In this document: positions 16,326 to 26,253 of the stretch, in pieces
How the letters are laid out: the number at the start of each line of letters is the position of its first letter
How positions within the stretch are numbered: the stretch's first letter is position 1
From: Spirochaetaceae bacterium
Lineage (GTDB): Bacteria; Spirochaetota; Spirochaetia; WTKD01
Length of the DNA stretch: 43,500 nt
Assembly (NCBI GenBank): GCA_011524535.1
Contig: WTKD01000006.1
Location: forward strand, 1 to 43,500
Reading direction: 5' to 3'
Notes under the pieces: model-generated
Told to the model about the DNA's origin: nothing
Databases searched by the model: none
What the model saw: only the letters and a program-made list of their open reading frames with translations
Position numbers and translations under genes: made by a program

Positions 16326-18962
16326 TTATAAATTCATATACTTTTCAAAAAAAATGGTTAATTTTTTAAACACGTTTCTCTTTTTCTTTGCCCGAGTTAA
16401 GTCGAGATAAGCATTCTGGTAATCTTGAAATTCACGTTCAGACAAAATTTCATTTCCGGCAAATTCGTCGAATGAAGTCAGAATGTTGCGTAGGCGTAGA
16501 ATCGCCCCCATAGTCTGATGAAATTTTTTTCAGCTTGCTCACTCTCGATAAACACAGGAAGAGGGAAACGTTTTTGCAGTTCGGTAATAAGGTCGACATA
16601 CCCTTTCTGAGGCTTGTAGTCTTTCTCCCAACCGTTATAGTATCCATGAAACGATTTCAGTAGGACAATACCCCCTGCTTCCTTATTGCCAAAAAGTGAA
16701 AATACGTCATTGATGACCCGCTCAAAATCGTTAAAACAAATGACGTTACCAAAAGTTTTGACAGAATTCAAAATTCAATTGCTGCGTGAAAAAGTCTATA
16801 ATAGACCATGGTGATACAGATTTTTATCTACCCCCAAGGTGTTCAGTGTGGTGGCATCGAAACCGTTCAGAAACATATTGACGACAATCAGCAAATCGAT
16901 TTCACGGTTTTTCATGTGAATTGATACGTCTTTGTAATGATTCTGAAACTTATCCACGCTGGTGTCGTAATTCGTACCGAAACCTTGGTTGTAATTGCTA
17001 ATGGCGCTATCAAGGAAATCACGAGAGGATTGATCCAGTCCTGCGGTATTAAAATACTCGTCGGGTAAGAGTTCATCTTCGCTTTCATATTCATTCGCAC
17101 CAAAACTATAGATGATGGCAATCTTGAATCCTGCATCACGTAATTAAAAAGTATGATAATATTTTTTAGCCACATCGATTGATGCTAACCGCAAAGATGG
17201 AGTTAAATCCTATTCAAGCGTACTTTATTTCTGATTTCTTTGATCTTTTTAGCGGCATCCTTTTCTTTATCAGCCGCCACATCGGCAGTATTCATTAATT
17301 TGCTGAAGTCATAAAAGCCGCCATCGCGTTCGGTTTTCTGTTCAAAATTCTCAAGGATGTAGTTCGTCACTTGTGCAATACGTTGCGGCGAACTGGTGAT
17401 CGCTTCACCATCGATAGCGTGAATTTTTTTGTCTTTACCCCGATCTTTCATTTTCAGAGCGTTGATGTAATCAATTCTAAACGGCACTATATTCTCATCG
17501 TTGATAAAATCACCAATGATGTACGCATGAAGTTTTTTCCCGAAAGCTTGCTCGGTTGTTTTAAGCTGTGGATTGCCGCCAGAAGCCGCGTTGACCGAGA
17601 AAATGAACGTGCCCGTGAAATAAAACAAATGGTAGTGCTTAAACGCTTTCGTGATTGCCGTGTGCATCTCTCCAAGTTGTGAGCGATGACATTCATCAGA
17701 TATCAACACATTATGGTCATTGAAAACACGATGTCCTTTATTTGCTGCAACAAACTTGGCTAATTTCTAGATGATGGTAATGATTATTTTCACGTTCGGG
17801 TCGGCGAGCTGTTTACTCAGAACAGCGGTGCTCGTATTGGAATTGACCGAGCTTTTTTTGAATTTGTCGTATTCCTTCATGTTTTATGTAGCCAAGTTCT
17901 TTTCGATCCTCTACAAACAATACCTTATCCATCCCTTCAAGCTGACCGGCAGGCTGAGCGGTTTTGAAACTAGTCAGCGTTTTACCACTGTCTGTGGTGT
18001 GACAGATATAGCCACCTGCATCGACTCCACCGAGTTGCCTATGATTAGTGACCATAGCAATATGATTCATAATGCGCTCTGTAGTCACTATCTGATAGGG
18101 GCGCATGACCAACAACAATGTGTCCGAAGTAAACACGCAATATTTTGTCAAAATCGACAGCAATGCATGCTTGGAGAAAAAGATTTTACTGAAATCAACC
18201 AGATCGACAATGCGTTTGCTCTTCGCATTTGTCCACCAGCAGGTAAACTCAAAGCTATTTCTCGTTTTCTTGCGTGATTTTTTACTCTGTTGTTCTTTTA
18301 AGTGTGCACTTCGAGTGGTATTGGAGTAATACTTGGTATGGGTGCCGTTAGAAATGACAAAGAGCTGTACGTGTTCAAATAAACCGCTGTCTGACCAGAA
18401 GCTATCGCGCTGGTAACGATTAATTTGGTTGAAGGCTTCGCGTATGACCACACCGCGCCGTTTTAATTCCACAGGCCCCATCGGCAACCCATTAATCAGA
18501 ACCGTCATATCATGCCGGTTTTTGCGTGCGCCTTCGGCTTCATATTGATTGATGATCTACACGCTGTTGTTGTGGACATTGGCCTTATCTGGAATCCGTA
18601 TATTTTTGGTGGAGCCATTATCGGGTTTAAGATTGAAGATATAATCATCTTGTACTTTGGTACTTTTTTCATCGATACCTTCGTTTTTATTGATCAGATA
18701 ATGCGTTACCATCTGCTGCCATCCGGCATCTGAAAACTCAAAGGCATTGAGTTTTGCCAGTTGAACGCGACAGTTTTGTAATAAGTTGTCGTTATGAGTA
18801 ATAGCGAGATACTCATAGCCGTTGGTTTGTAATAGCCGGATTAATTCGCGTTCCAATTCATATTCGGATTGGTGGCGTTCTCGATCGACACGATATTCCG
18901 AATATCTACTCGGCTACAACGGTGCTATTGGGGTTTTCGGCAATGGTTTTATGAATCGCCAT
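16326..18962 (-). pseudogene. hsdR: Type I restriction enzyme R subunit, multiply frameshifted
   Basis: Fragments in all three minus-strand frames line up with an EcoR124-type HsdR. From the start at 18962: MAIHKTIAENPNSTVVAE then stop; SEYELERELIRLL; DRxxHDxTVLINGLP and ELKRRGVVIREAFNQI; LLVMRPYQIVTTERI and GKTLTSFKTA (helicase region); ISDECHRSQLGE (DEAH-like box) and TGTFIF (a damaged TGTPIF); FKIAIIYSFGANEYE; REIDLLIVVNMFLNGFDA (motif VI region, altered) and finally LRLRNILTSFDEFA. At least five frame breaks or stops occur and the usual C-terminal domain is absent. Its start codon overlaps the hsdS stop (TAATG), so it was the last gene of an hsdMSR operon. Restriction must be lost. Confidence 0.92.
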
Positions 18963-20212
18963 TATGTCACCTCCCGAAAGGTCAGCAATCGGTCGCAATA
19001 ATATTTGTACTGTTTGCGCCGTGCAACAATCTCAGCCGATAACCCCGTGGAAATATCATTGACCAGTGCATCGAACCTGTCGAGAATGGCAACGATACGG
19101 GCTTGTTCATCAAGAGGAGGGATGGGGATTTTATATTTTCTTATAATTCTAGCATTTAGGTTAGATTGACTTCCTTGTCCAAGATTTTTTAATTTGCTGT
19201 ATTCATTTGAAATCCAGTAATAAACAAATTTATAGTTAGCTTTTTCATGGTCAATCTCTAGGTTACAGCATGCTTGGTTAGTTGTCAGCTCAATTGAGTT
19301 GGTCGCCGCTTTTGCAGCGGTTGCTCCATACATTGCAACAATCACACAGTTTTCTGGAATCCATTTTGCTGCAGAATTTTTTAGCCCTTTCTCTGTTATT
19401 GTCATGCTTGTTGATAAGATTGGCTTATAATCAATGTCTTGTGTTCTTAGCCAGGGTATCTGACCCCCATAGTAACTTTGATTGGTAGATTCTGGAGTGC
19501 CCCCAGAGCAAACTTTTTTGCAAATGCTTTCGATTGTCCCATACTCTACTCCATCCGGGCAATGCTTTTCTATCAACTCATCATTAAACGATAGGAGGAC
19601 CTTGCGATAATATTCGTACTGTTTGCGCCGAGCCTCTAGCTCCGCCTCTAGCTCCATCTCTAGCTCTGCCTCTAGCGTAGTGAAGCGATCAAGAATAGAA
19701 ACGATTTCTTGCTGGACTGACAGAGGCGGGATGGGGATTTTTATTTTACTGATGTTTTTCGCGCTTATACTTCTTACTTTAACTCCTGTTATATAAGGCC
19801 TTTTTTGTTGTTGAAATTCATCCGTTTGGAAGAAATAGGAAACATATTTAGGATTCAATGAATGTTTATAGATAAAAGTGTGGTTACTTATCGCAATTTC
19901 TTCATCACCTAACCATACAACCGCTTTGCATAAGTCTTCATCATCTTCACTAGTGTCGGTAATAATTAAGTCTCCTGTTTGAGCCTTTTTTGCTTTATTC
20001 GCGATAGCTGTAGATATAAAGGTTTTTGTCTGCTTTGCGTAAATCCCATAATGCGTATACAGTTGACCATAATGAATGCAACCAACTCCACTCTCGGTAA
20101 AATCTTTTTTCTGAAAACCATTCCCGTGAACAAACATGCCTACTTCTCCGAGTGTTTTCCACTCCACTCCATCCGGGCAATGCTTTTCTATCAACTCATC
20201 AATCTGGCTCAT
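18962..20212 (-). CDS. hsdS: Type I restriction-modification specificity subunit HsdS
   Basis: 416 aa with the usual two half-subunits. The first target-recognition domain begins ELIEKHCPDGVEWKTLGEVG and the second, about residue 215, begins ELIEKHCPDGVEYGTIESIC. Each is followed by a conserved segment: IPIPPLSVQQEIVSILDRF and IPIPPLDEQARIVAILDRF, then a helix (ARRKQYEYY / ARRKQYKYY). These long helices set the distance between the two half-sites. The first helix holds a four-residue repeat (LEAE LEME LEAE LEAR). It overlaps hsdM by 14 bases and hsdR by one. The subunit looks complete, so with HsdM it could still direct methylation. Confidence 0.94.
   Translation of the reverse strand: MSQIDELIEKHCPDGVEWKTLGEVGMFVHGNGFQKKDFTESGVGCIHYGQLYTHYGIYAKQTKTFISTAIANKAKKAQTGDLIITDTSEDDEDLCKAVVWLGDEEIAISNHTFIYKHSLNPKYVSYFFQTDEFQQQKRPYITGVKVRSISAKNISKIKIPIPPLSVQQEIVSILDRFTTLEAELEMELEAELEARRKQYEYYRKVLLSFNDELIEKHCPDGVEYGTIESICKKVCSGGTPESTNQSYYGGQIPWLRTQDIDYKPILSTSMTITEKGLKNSAAKWIPENCVIVAMYGATAAKAATNSIELTTNQACCNLEIDHEKANYKFVYYWISNEYSKLKNLGQGSQSNLNARIIRKYKIPIPPLDEQARIVAILDRFDALVNDISTGLSAEIVARRKQYKYYCDRLLTFREVT
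19632..19679. repeat. 12-bp repeat (x4) in the hsdS spacer helix
   Basis: CTAG recurs at exactly 12-base steps (19636, 19648, 19660, 19672) in GAGCTAGAGGCG-type units that encode Leu-Glu-Ala-Glu. The repeat lies in the central helix of HsdS between the two target-recognition domains. Confidence 0.9.
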
Positions 20213-21779
20213 GCTCAGCTCCCTCTAAATCAGCAATGATGGCATCAATCTGCGTGCGTAATTCACTTTGACGGGCAGCAATGTGTTCAATCTCAATATT
20301 CAGCGTTGTGATGTCGATCACTTCCTGGGTGTCTTCCGATTCCACATACGTACCGACGCTAATATTGTAATCCTTGTCGGCGATCTCCTCGTGTTTTGCT
20401 AGATAAGAGAAGTGTTTGATTACCGTACGTTTGGCGTAGCAGTCCAGTATTTTCTGCATATGCCCGTCATTAAGCTTGTTTTTCGCCGAACCACGTACGA
20501 ATTCCTGAGTAGCATCGATAAACAAAACCTGGCTGTCGAACTTGTTCTTTTTCATCACTAAGATACAGGTGGCAATGGTAGTGCCATAAAACAAATCGGT
20601 TGGCAGTTGGACTACGGCGTCGACATAGTTGTTATCGACCAGATACTTACGGATTTTTTGCTCCGCTCCGCCGCGATACATTACGCCCGGGAAAGAAACA
20701 ATGGCCGCTGTCCCATTCGTGGCCAGCCATGACAGAGCGTGCATTACAAACGCCAAATCAGCCTTGGATTTTGGCGCAAGTACACCCGCCGGCGTAAAAC
20801 GATCATCATTGATCAAGATTGGGTTGGCATCACCATCCCATTTAATTGAATACGGTGGATTGGATACGATTGCTTCAAAAGGTCCCTCATTCTCATATTG
20901 TGGATCTGTGAGCGTATTCCCGTGGGCAATATCAAACTGTTCGTAGTTAATATCGTGCAAGAACATATTGATACGACAAAGGTTGTAGGTGGTGATATTG
21001 ATTTCCTGACCAAAGAACCCATTGCGGACGCATTCCTTGCCCAGCACCTTGGCGAACTTCAACAGTAATGAACCCGAGCCACAGGCGGGGTCATAGACTT
21101 TATCGATTTCCTGTTTATCAACCACGGTGATACGCGCCAGCAGTTCGGAGACCTCTTGTGGGGTAAAGAATTCACCACCCGATTTGCCCGCATTGGCGGC
21201 ATACATGGTCATCAGGTATTCATAGGCATCGCCAAACAAGTCAATGACGTTACCGTCATAATTGCCGATGGGTAGATCGCCGATAGCATTCAGCAGTTTC
21301 ACCAATGTTTCATTGCGTTTGGCTACCGTGGCACCCAGCTTATTGCTATTGACATCCAAGTCGTCAAATAGTCCCTCCATATCGCTTTCGCTATCGGTGC
21401 CTTGAGCAGAGGTCCCAATGTTGTTAAACACCGTTTCCAAGGTCTCATTTAGATTGGCGTCGGTAGCAGACTGCTTGCGAACATTTTCAAATAGTTCGCT
21501 GGGATGTATAAAAAAGCCTTTTTCCTCTAAGATAAGATCGCGAGCACGCTTTGCCTCGCTATCGCTTAAACAAGCATAATTGAAATCGTTCTCGCCCGCT
21601 TCTTGCTGTTTTTTATTGATGTAGGCACTCAAATTTTCACAGATGAAACGATAGAACAATATGCCCAGCACATACTGCTTAAAATCCCAACCATCAACAC
21701 TCCCGCGCATATCATTGGCGATACGCCAGATGGTTGCGTGCAATGCTGAGCGTTCTTGTTCTTTTTGTGTATCAACCAT
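20199..21779 (-). CDS. hsdM: Type I restriction-modification methyltransferase subunit HsdM
   Basis: 526 aa from the ATG at 21779, preceded by AAGGAG nine bases upstream (the open frame extends to 21815). The N-terminal helical domain has HATIWRIANDMRGSVDGWDFKQYVLG, typical of EcoR124-type HsdM. The methyltransferase core has GGEFFTPQEVSELLARI, VYDPACGSGSLLLKF (motif I, S-adenosylmethionine binding) and VSNPPYSIKW (motif IV NPPY, N6-adenine). The C-terminal part keeps the partner-binding helices. Length is normal and all motifs are intact. It heads the hsdM-hsdS-hsdR series, and a small HTH gene lies just upstream on the same strand. Confidence 0.95.
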   Translation of the reverse strand: MVDTQKEQERSALHATIWRIANDMRGSVDGWDFKQYVLGILFYRFICENLSAYINKKQQEAGENDFNYACLSDSEAKRARDLILEEKGFFIHPSELFENVRKQSATDANLNETLETVFNNIGTSAQGTDSESDMEGLFDDLDVNSNKLGATVAKRNETLVKLLNAIGDLPIGNYDGNVIDLFGDAYEYLMTMYAANAGKSGGEFFTPQEVSELLARITVVDKQEIDKVYDPACGSGSLLLKFAKVLGKECVRNGFFGQEINITTYNLCRINMFLHDINYEQFDIAHGNTLTDPQYENEGPFEAIVSNPPYSIKWDGDANPILINDDRFTPAGVLAPKSKADLAFVMHALSWLATNGTAAIVSFPGVMYRGGAEQKIRKYLVDNNYVDAVVQLPTDLFYGTTIATCILVMKKNKFDSQVLFIDATQEFVRGSAKNKLNDGHMQKILDCYAKRTVIKHFSYLAKHEEIADKDYNISVGTYVESEDTQEVIDITTLNIEIEHIAARQSELRTQIDAIIADLEGAEHEPD

Positions 21780-21819
21780 TTTTCGGTTTCTCCTTAATCG
21801 ATACTTTTCGCTCAACGAT

Positions 21820-21969
21820 TCATTGTTCTATATCGGTTTGTTTAAAGCGCCAGCTTCCACCGACTGTAAAACCGGGCAGTTTACCTTCTGTTACTAGGCG
21901 ATCAGCGGTTTTTTTAACCAGTTTTAGATATGCAGCACCCTCTTCCAAGATCAAAATTTCATCCGTCAT
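21820..21969 (-). CDS. Small excisionase/MerR-type HTH DNA-binding protein
   Basis: 49 aa: MTDEILILEEGAAYL, then KKTADRLVTEGKLPG and FTVGGSWRFKQTDIEQ. This is the common HTH_17 form of DNA-binding protein (helix-turn-helix followed by GG.WRF and an acidic helix) found beside many type I restriction systems and mobile elements. GGAG lies about 11 bases before the ATG. It ends 40 bases before hsdM on the same strand and is probably the first gene of the operon. It may regulate the operon through the inverted repeat upstream; that is inference. In related proteins the repeated tail is sometimes longer. Confidence 0.8.
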   Translation of the reverse strand: MTDEILILEEGAAYLKLVKKTADRLVTEGKLPGFTVGGSWRFKQTDIEQ

Positions 21970-22031
21970 ATGTTCACTTACTCCATATGCATCACTATAT
22001 TTTATGAGAATATTGAGGAATAAATAACAAT

Positions 22032-22061
22032 ATTATACTTTATTCAGATATAGCAAGCGAA
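22032..22061 (-). promoter_or_regulatory. Putative promoter of the HTH-hsdMS operon
   Basis: On the minus strand TTCGCT (22056-22061), 18-base spacer, TATAAT (22032-22037), about 60 bases before the HTH gene start. The -35 box touches the inverted repeat at 22059-22075. Confidence 0.4.
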
Positions 22062-22075
22062 TATTTCGAATATTC
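22059..22075. repeat. Perfect 7-bp inverted repeat upstream of the hsd operon
   Basis: GAATATT TCG AATATTC: perfect seven-base arms around three bases. It overlaps the putative -35 box of the HTH-hsdMS operon, as an operator would. Confidence 0.55.
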
Positions 22076-22222
22076 ATGCATGTATTTGTTATTAAACATG
22101 GTAGGATATTTGCGGTATTGGTGATTCTTAAGGGGACTCCTTTTCAAGGATAATTAATAAACACCGTCTCAATGTGAATTGAGTCAATGTCTAGATCACT
22201 CAGGGTAGAGAGTAAATTAATG

Positions 22223-22311
<89 letters not shown>

Positions 22312-22408
22312 ACAATGTGCCATTATACAGCGGTTTTTTGCACTACGGAAAGAGTACTAGGCAAACTCGAATAACTCGCCAGAGAAAAAACAACCCAATA
22401 CCATTTAT

Positions 22409-22436
22409 TTGCCAAACCCCGTCTCCGTGCTATACT
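22409..22436 (+). promoter_or_regulatory. Promoter of the M23 peptidase gene
   Basis: TTGCCA (22409-22414), 16-base spacer, TATACT (22431-22436). The ATG at 22444 follows after seven bases without a Shine-Dalgarno, so the message is probably leaderless. Confidence 0.6.
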
Positions 22437-22443
22437 TCCCACA

Positions 22444-23613
22444 ATGAGATTGTCTCGTATTATCGCATGTATTATTACGTGTTTACTCTCTTGCTCCCTG
22501 CAGGCGCATCCAGACGAGCCAACCGAAACCGAAGCAACTACCGTTTTTTCCGAAGCCCGGGAAGACGGAAGCCTTGTCTTTTTTGCCAAGAATCCCTTGG
22601 TAATTCCAGTGTGGATCCAGGTAGCTTTCTCAGAAATGAGCAATCTGGTATCGCCCCAAACCCTCCCCTTCGAAGGACCCGTTCCTGAAGAAAGCACCAA
22701 ATTTGAATTGTTCACCCTAACAAAAGCAAACCAATCCCTTGGATATTCGTACCGTCTGACCATAAAAACTCTGTATAGCAAACCCCAATCCGACTATGCA
22801 TCAACGCACACCTATCTCTTGCCCTTTGAACACGGGAAAAAATACAAACTCAGCCAAGGGTTTAATGGAAAAAGTACACACTCGGGAGCAAACACCTTTG
22901 CAATAGACTTTGAAATGGACACAGGAACAGCGATACACGCGGCACGTGGTGGAACCGTTTTTTATATCAAAGAAGATTCAAACGTCGGCGGATTTTCCAG
23001 TCGATATTCTGACCACACAAACCTTATAAAAATAATGCACGATGATGGGAGCGTTGGAAACTACGCACATTTGATGTATAACGGCGCGATCGTTGATATT
23101 GGCGATACCGTAGCTGCGGGAGCTCTCATAGGGTTTAGCGGTAACACAGGTGTTAGCTCCGGCCCCCACCTTCATTTTGACGTGCGAATCCCTCGCACCG
23201 ACACATTCGAGATGTATTCTACACCCTTCACCATCCTCACCCACACCGGCGAAACTGCGACCCCCGAAGAAGGAATCTATTACTATGCCTTCCACCCAGG
23301 GAATCCACCTTTCGAAGCTACACTCGGAACAGACCTAAAAAACGAAGACTTTGACGGATATATACGATCTACAAATGCATCAAACGTTAGTATCCGCGAA
23401 GAGCGGGTTGATGATACGAGCATACTATATATATACAACGGGCTCAGCAGAGACATTAGCTCCACTGTGACACTCAGCCTCCAAAACATGGTCGCAAGCA
23501 CTGCCACAACCTTGACCATCGATATCCCAGCAAAAACCGAATATTTCTTGTCACTCCTTCGCCCAACACCCGGCTCAACTCAATATCGCTATTCCACTCA
23601 ATTGCGATATTGA
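22444..23613 (+). CDS. Secreted M23 (LytM-type) metallopeptidase
   Basis: 389 aa. The N-terminal signal ends near LLSCSLQAHP, which could be a lipoprotein (Cys 17) or an ordinary signal peptide. Residues of about 130-250 form an M23 domain: H146 and D155 (HSGANTFAID), H209 (YAHL) and H242/H244 (PHLHFDV) are the zinc and catalytic positions. LytM-like proteins cut peptidoglycan cross-links or, when regulatory, activate amidases. The region before the domain is beta-rich, and the 140 residues after it match nothing I recognise. The gene stands alone after the tRNA-Ser. Confidence 0.9.
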   Translation: MRLSRIIACIITCLLSCSLQAHPDEPTETEATTVFSEAREDGSLVFFAKNPLVIPVWIQVAFSEMSNLVSPQTLPFEGPVPEESTKFELFTLTKANQSLGYSYRLTIKTLYSKPQSDYASTHTYLLPFEHGKKYKLSQGFNGKSTHSGANTFAIDFEMDTGTAIHAARGGTVFYIKEDSNVGGFSSRYSDHTNLIKIMHDDGSVGNYAHLMYNGAIVDIGDTVAAGALIGFSGNTGVSSGPHLHFDVRIPRTDTFEMYSTPFTILTHTGETATPEEGIYYYAFHPGNPPFEATLGTDLKNEDFDGYIRSTNASNVSIREERVDDTSILYIYNGLSRDISSTVTLSLQNMVASTATTLTIDIPAKTEYFLSLLRPTPGSTQYRYSTQLRY

Positions 23614-23675
23614 TAATTACTCCAAAAACACATTACGCGCTGCTCACTAGATTATACCTACACCCAAAAATACAT

Positions 23676-23705
23676 CTGTCATTATGAGTGATTTCCACAT
23701 ACACT
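23676..23705 (+). promoter_or_regulatory. Possible promoter of the EamA transporter gene
   Basis: CTGTCA (23676-23681), 18-base spacer, TACACT (23700-23705). The ATG at 23711 follows after five bases, so the message may be leaderless. Confidence 0.4.
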
Positions 23706-23710
23706 AGGGC

Positions 23711-24598
23711 ATGGGCTTCCTACAAACAAAACGTGGCGCTGAATCCATGCTCATCATATTAACCGTATTATGGGGATCAACCTTTTATGCAAGCCAGGAA
23801 GCCATGAAATCGGTCTCACCGATCTTGCTAACCAGCGTTCGATTTTTTATAGCTGCTTGCATTACATTGATCGGGTGTCGATCGTTCTCTTTGCGAAAAC
23901 TCCCCTTGCGCTGGGCCCTTCTCCTTGGATTACTCTTCGCCCTTGCAATTAGTCTACAAAACATCTCACTCAGCTTGGTATCAACCGGGCGAGGGGCATT
24001 CATTGCTTACAGCTATGCTCTGTTCATCCCTCCGCTACAATACCTGCTATTACGAAAACCGATAAACCCAATAAACACCCTAGGCATAATACTGGCCCTA
24101 ATCGGGGTTGGTATATTGTCGTTTCAATCGAGTAATGGAAGCTTCAGCATAGCCTGGGGAGAAATCGCTATGATCGCAAGCTCCTGTGTCTTTCCGTTTT
24201 ATATCATATACCTCGATCGCCTGCCTCCCATAGAAAACTTTCCGCTTTTTATGTCCTGCGTATTTTTCATCATATCGCTTGCGAATCTCCCCTTTGTATT
24301 CTTGTTTGAAACTCCGCGCTTTTCTCCATCATTACGAGGAATGCTCTGGCTAGGCTATTTGGCAAGCATTGGTACTGCCATTTCATTATCGATTCAGTTC
24401 AATTTTCAAAATAAAACGACCCCGGTACGTGCAACAGCAATATATGCTCTAGAACCTGTATTCGCAGCCCTCATCGCTTTTTTTATTGGGGCTCAGATAA
24501 TGACCCTACAAGAATTACTCGGCGCCGCCCTCGTTATGTTCGGGGTTTTGGTTATAGAATTTCTGCCCTGGTTTATCACCAAGCGAAAAAGAACATGA
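23711..24598 (+). CDS. EamA/DMT-family inner-membrane transporter
   Basis: 295 aa with about ten hydrophobic segments in two repeated EamA halves. The first starts ILTVLWGSTFYASQEAM and reads SVRFFIAACITL. The second starts IAMIASSCVFPFYIIYLDRL and has TTPVRATAIYALEPVFAALIAFF, the hallmark helix of drug/metabolite transporters. Substrates of such proteins are usually metabolites or amino acids exported from the cell and cannot be told from sequence. It is convergent with the MATE gene (70 bases between them). Confidence 0.9.
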   Translation: MGFLQTKRGAESMLIILTVLWGSTFYASQEAMKSVSPILLTSVRFFIAACITLIGCRSFSLRKLPLRWALLLGLLFALAISLQNISLSLVSTGRGAFIAYSYALFIPPLQYLLLRKPINPINTLGIILALIGVGILSFQSSNGSFSIAWGEIAMIASSCVFPFYIIYLDRLPPIENFPLFMSCVFFIISLANLPFVFLFETPRFSPSLRGMLWLGYLASIGTAISLSIQFNFQNKTTPVRATAIYALEPVFAALIAFFIGAQIMTLQELLGAALVMFGVLVIEFLPWFITKRKRT

Positions 24599-24668
24599 CT
24601 TATACAGCTTTCCGGCACTCTTGCTTTTCTGCAATTTTCTAATCGCTATATGTAATTCCTAGGAATCA

Positions 24669-26036
24669 TCAAACATTTGCATGCAATGTTTTTATCCAGG
24701 CATCGCTGCGCAATCGATATAGACCAATCGCCAATTTTACAATTTCCTCGGTGGCAAGACCGATCATCGTGATTACTGGGCCGGCCTCTAATACAAGCCC
24801 AAGAAGGAAGGCAAAGGGAACCCCAATGCCCCAAATGGACAATATTTCCAAATACATAGCAAATTTCGTATCAGCCCCACCCCGGAGTATCCCAATGATG
24901 ATATGAAGATTTACAATACGCAAAATAAACAAGGGAGTAAGCCCAAATATTGCATAAGTCAACAAGGCCTTTGTTTCTCCTTCCAGGTTATATATGTTCG
25001 GAATAACCCATGCTAGAGAACATAAAATCCCGGAAAGCCCCACCGCCACCAGAAAGGAGGCAGGTAACAATTTTGAGATATATCTCTTCACGATGTGCAG
25101 CCGGTTTCCTCCAACCATTTTTCCAATCAGGACCGTTGCCGCCTGTCCAGAACCGATACCACCCACAAGAACCAGTCGAAACAACAAAGACCCGATATTG
25201 AATGCTGTTATCGCTCGCGTCCCCATTCTACCAAATACTATGAAATACATCGTCGTTCCCAACGACCACAAAACTTCATTGACAATCACCGGTGAAACCA
25301 CGCGTAAAAACTGTGTTATGCTTCGTTTTGTCCAGTGAAAAAAATCAGAAATCGGTCCGCGTATTTCGTTCTTGGTAAACAAAACAATCCCAAAAATAAC
25401 CCCCAGCTGCACCACCATCGTTATGACCGTCGCATAAGCCGATCCAACCACACCCATTGCTGGAAATCCCAGATACCCAAATACCATAACAATATCGAGC
25501 ACAACATTCATGACCACAGCCCCGAGAGCAACGGGAAACATCGCACCCGCACGTTCGATAGAACGAAATCCAGATATGAATATAAATGCAATCGCCTGAA
25601 AAGGATACGAAAACAAGACCGCACGAAAATATTCAACGCCAACGGCAATAACCTCAGTATCTGTCGTGTACAATCGCAAAATGCTTGGAATAAAAATACC
25701 AACCACCACACAAAACACCAATGACCCCGAAAACGAAATCAATGAAGCAAACCCAAGCGAGCGTCGAATTCCCTGCAACTCTTTCTGACCCCAAAACTGG
25801 CTCAATAGTGTAGAAGCCCCACTACCAATACCAAATAGGAACAAAATGTATATAAAAAACACCTGGTTTGATATGGCAACCCCGGCAACTGCCGTTTCCC
25901 CTAATTGTCCTACGACGACATTATCAACAAATTGGATCAAAAAACGCAATAAAATTTGTAGCGAAATAGGAATCGATAAGCGTAGATGCCTGCTTAGCAG
26001 CACGCGTGTAAGCGAATGAGATTGTATGTTATTCAT
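24669..26036 (-). CDS. MATE-family multidrug/cation antiporter
   Basis: 455 aa with 12 hydrophobic segments in two halves. SIPISLQILLRFLIQFVDNVVVGQLGETAVAGVAISNQ is the typical first MATE helix pair, followed by GASTLLSQFWGQKE. The second half repeats it with SPVIVNEVLWSLGTTMYFIVFGRMGTRAITAFNI. These exporters use a Na+ or H+ gradient to expel organic cations or other compounds. Length is normal. AAAGG lies about nine bases before the ATG. It is divergent from the IMPDH/GMP reductase gene. Confidence 0.94.
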   Translation of the reverse strand: MNNIQSHSLTRVLLSRHLRLSIPISLQILLRFLIQFVDNVVVGQLGETAVAGVAISNQVFFIYILFLFGIGSGASTLLSQFWGQKELQGIRRSLGFASLISFSGSLVFCVVVGIFIPSILRLYTTDTEVIAVGVEYFRAVLFSYPFQAIAFIFISGFRSIERAGAMFPVALGAVVMNVVLDIVMVFGYLGFPAMGVVGSAYATVITMVVQLGVIFGIVLFTKNEIRGPISDFFHWTKRSITQFLRVVSPVIVNEVLWSLGTTMYFIVFGRMGTRAITAFNIGSLLFRLVLVGGIGSGQAATVLIGKMVGGNRLHIVKRYISKLLPASFLVAVGLSGILCSLAWVIPNIYNLEGETKALLTYAIFGLTPLFILRIVNLHIIIGILRGGADTKFAMYLEILSIWGIGVPFAFLLGLVLEAGPVITMIGLATEEIVKLAIGLYRLRSDAWIKTLHANV

Positions 26037-26240
26037 ATAAAAAACCTTTCATGATTATACATCCACTACCAGAATAGTTATATAGCAAAATTGCACCCTA
26101 TACACAAAAGTATGAACGAAACGCATCCGCAAAATCCTTCCATTTTCGGCATCTACACACAGAAGACATCCATCAAAAGCAGCCTTGTCTTCTTTTCTTT
26201 TTTAAGTAAATTGTATACGATGTAGCGTCTATGAGCTCGC

Positions 26241-26246
26241 AGGAGG
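26241..26246 (+). promoter_or_regulatory. Strong Shine-Dalgarno before a non-canonical start
   Basis: AGGAGG followed by TATT-ATC-ATC. The only codons at suitable distance in the frame of the downstream enzyme are ATC (26251 or 26254); ATT at 26248 is too close. Confidence 0.7.
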
Positions 26247-26253
26247 TATTATC

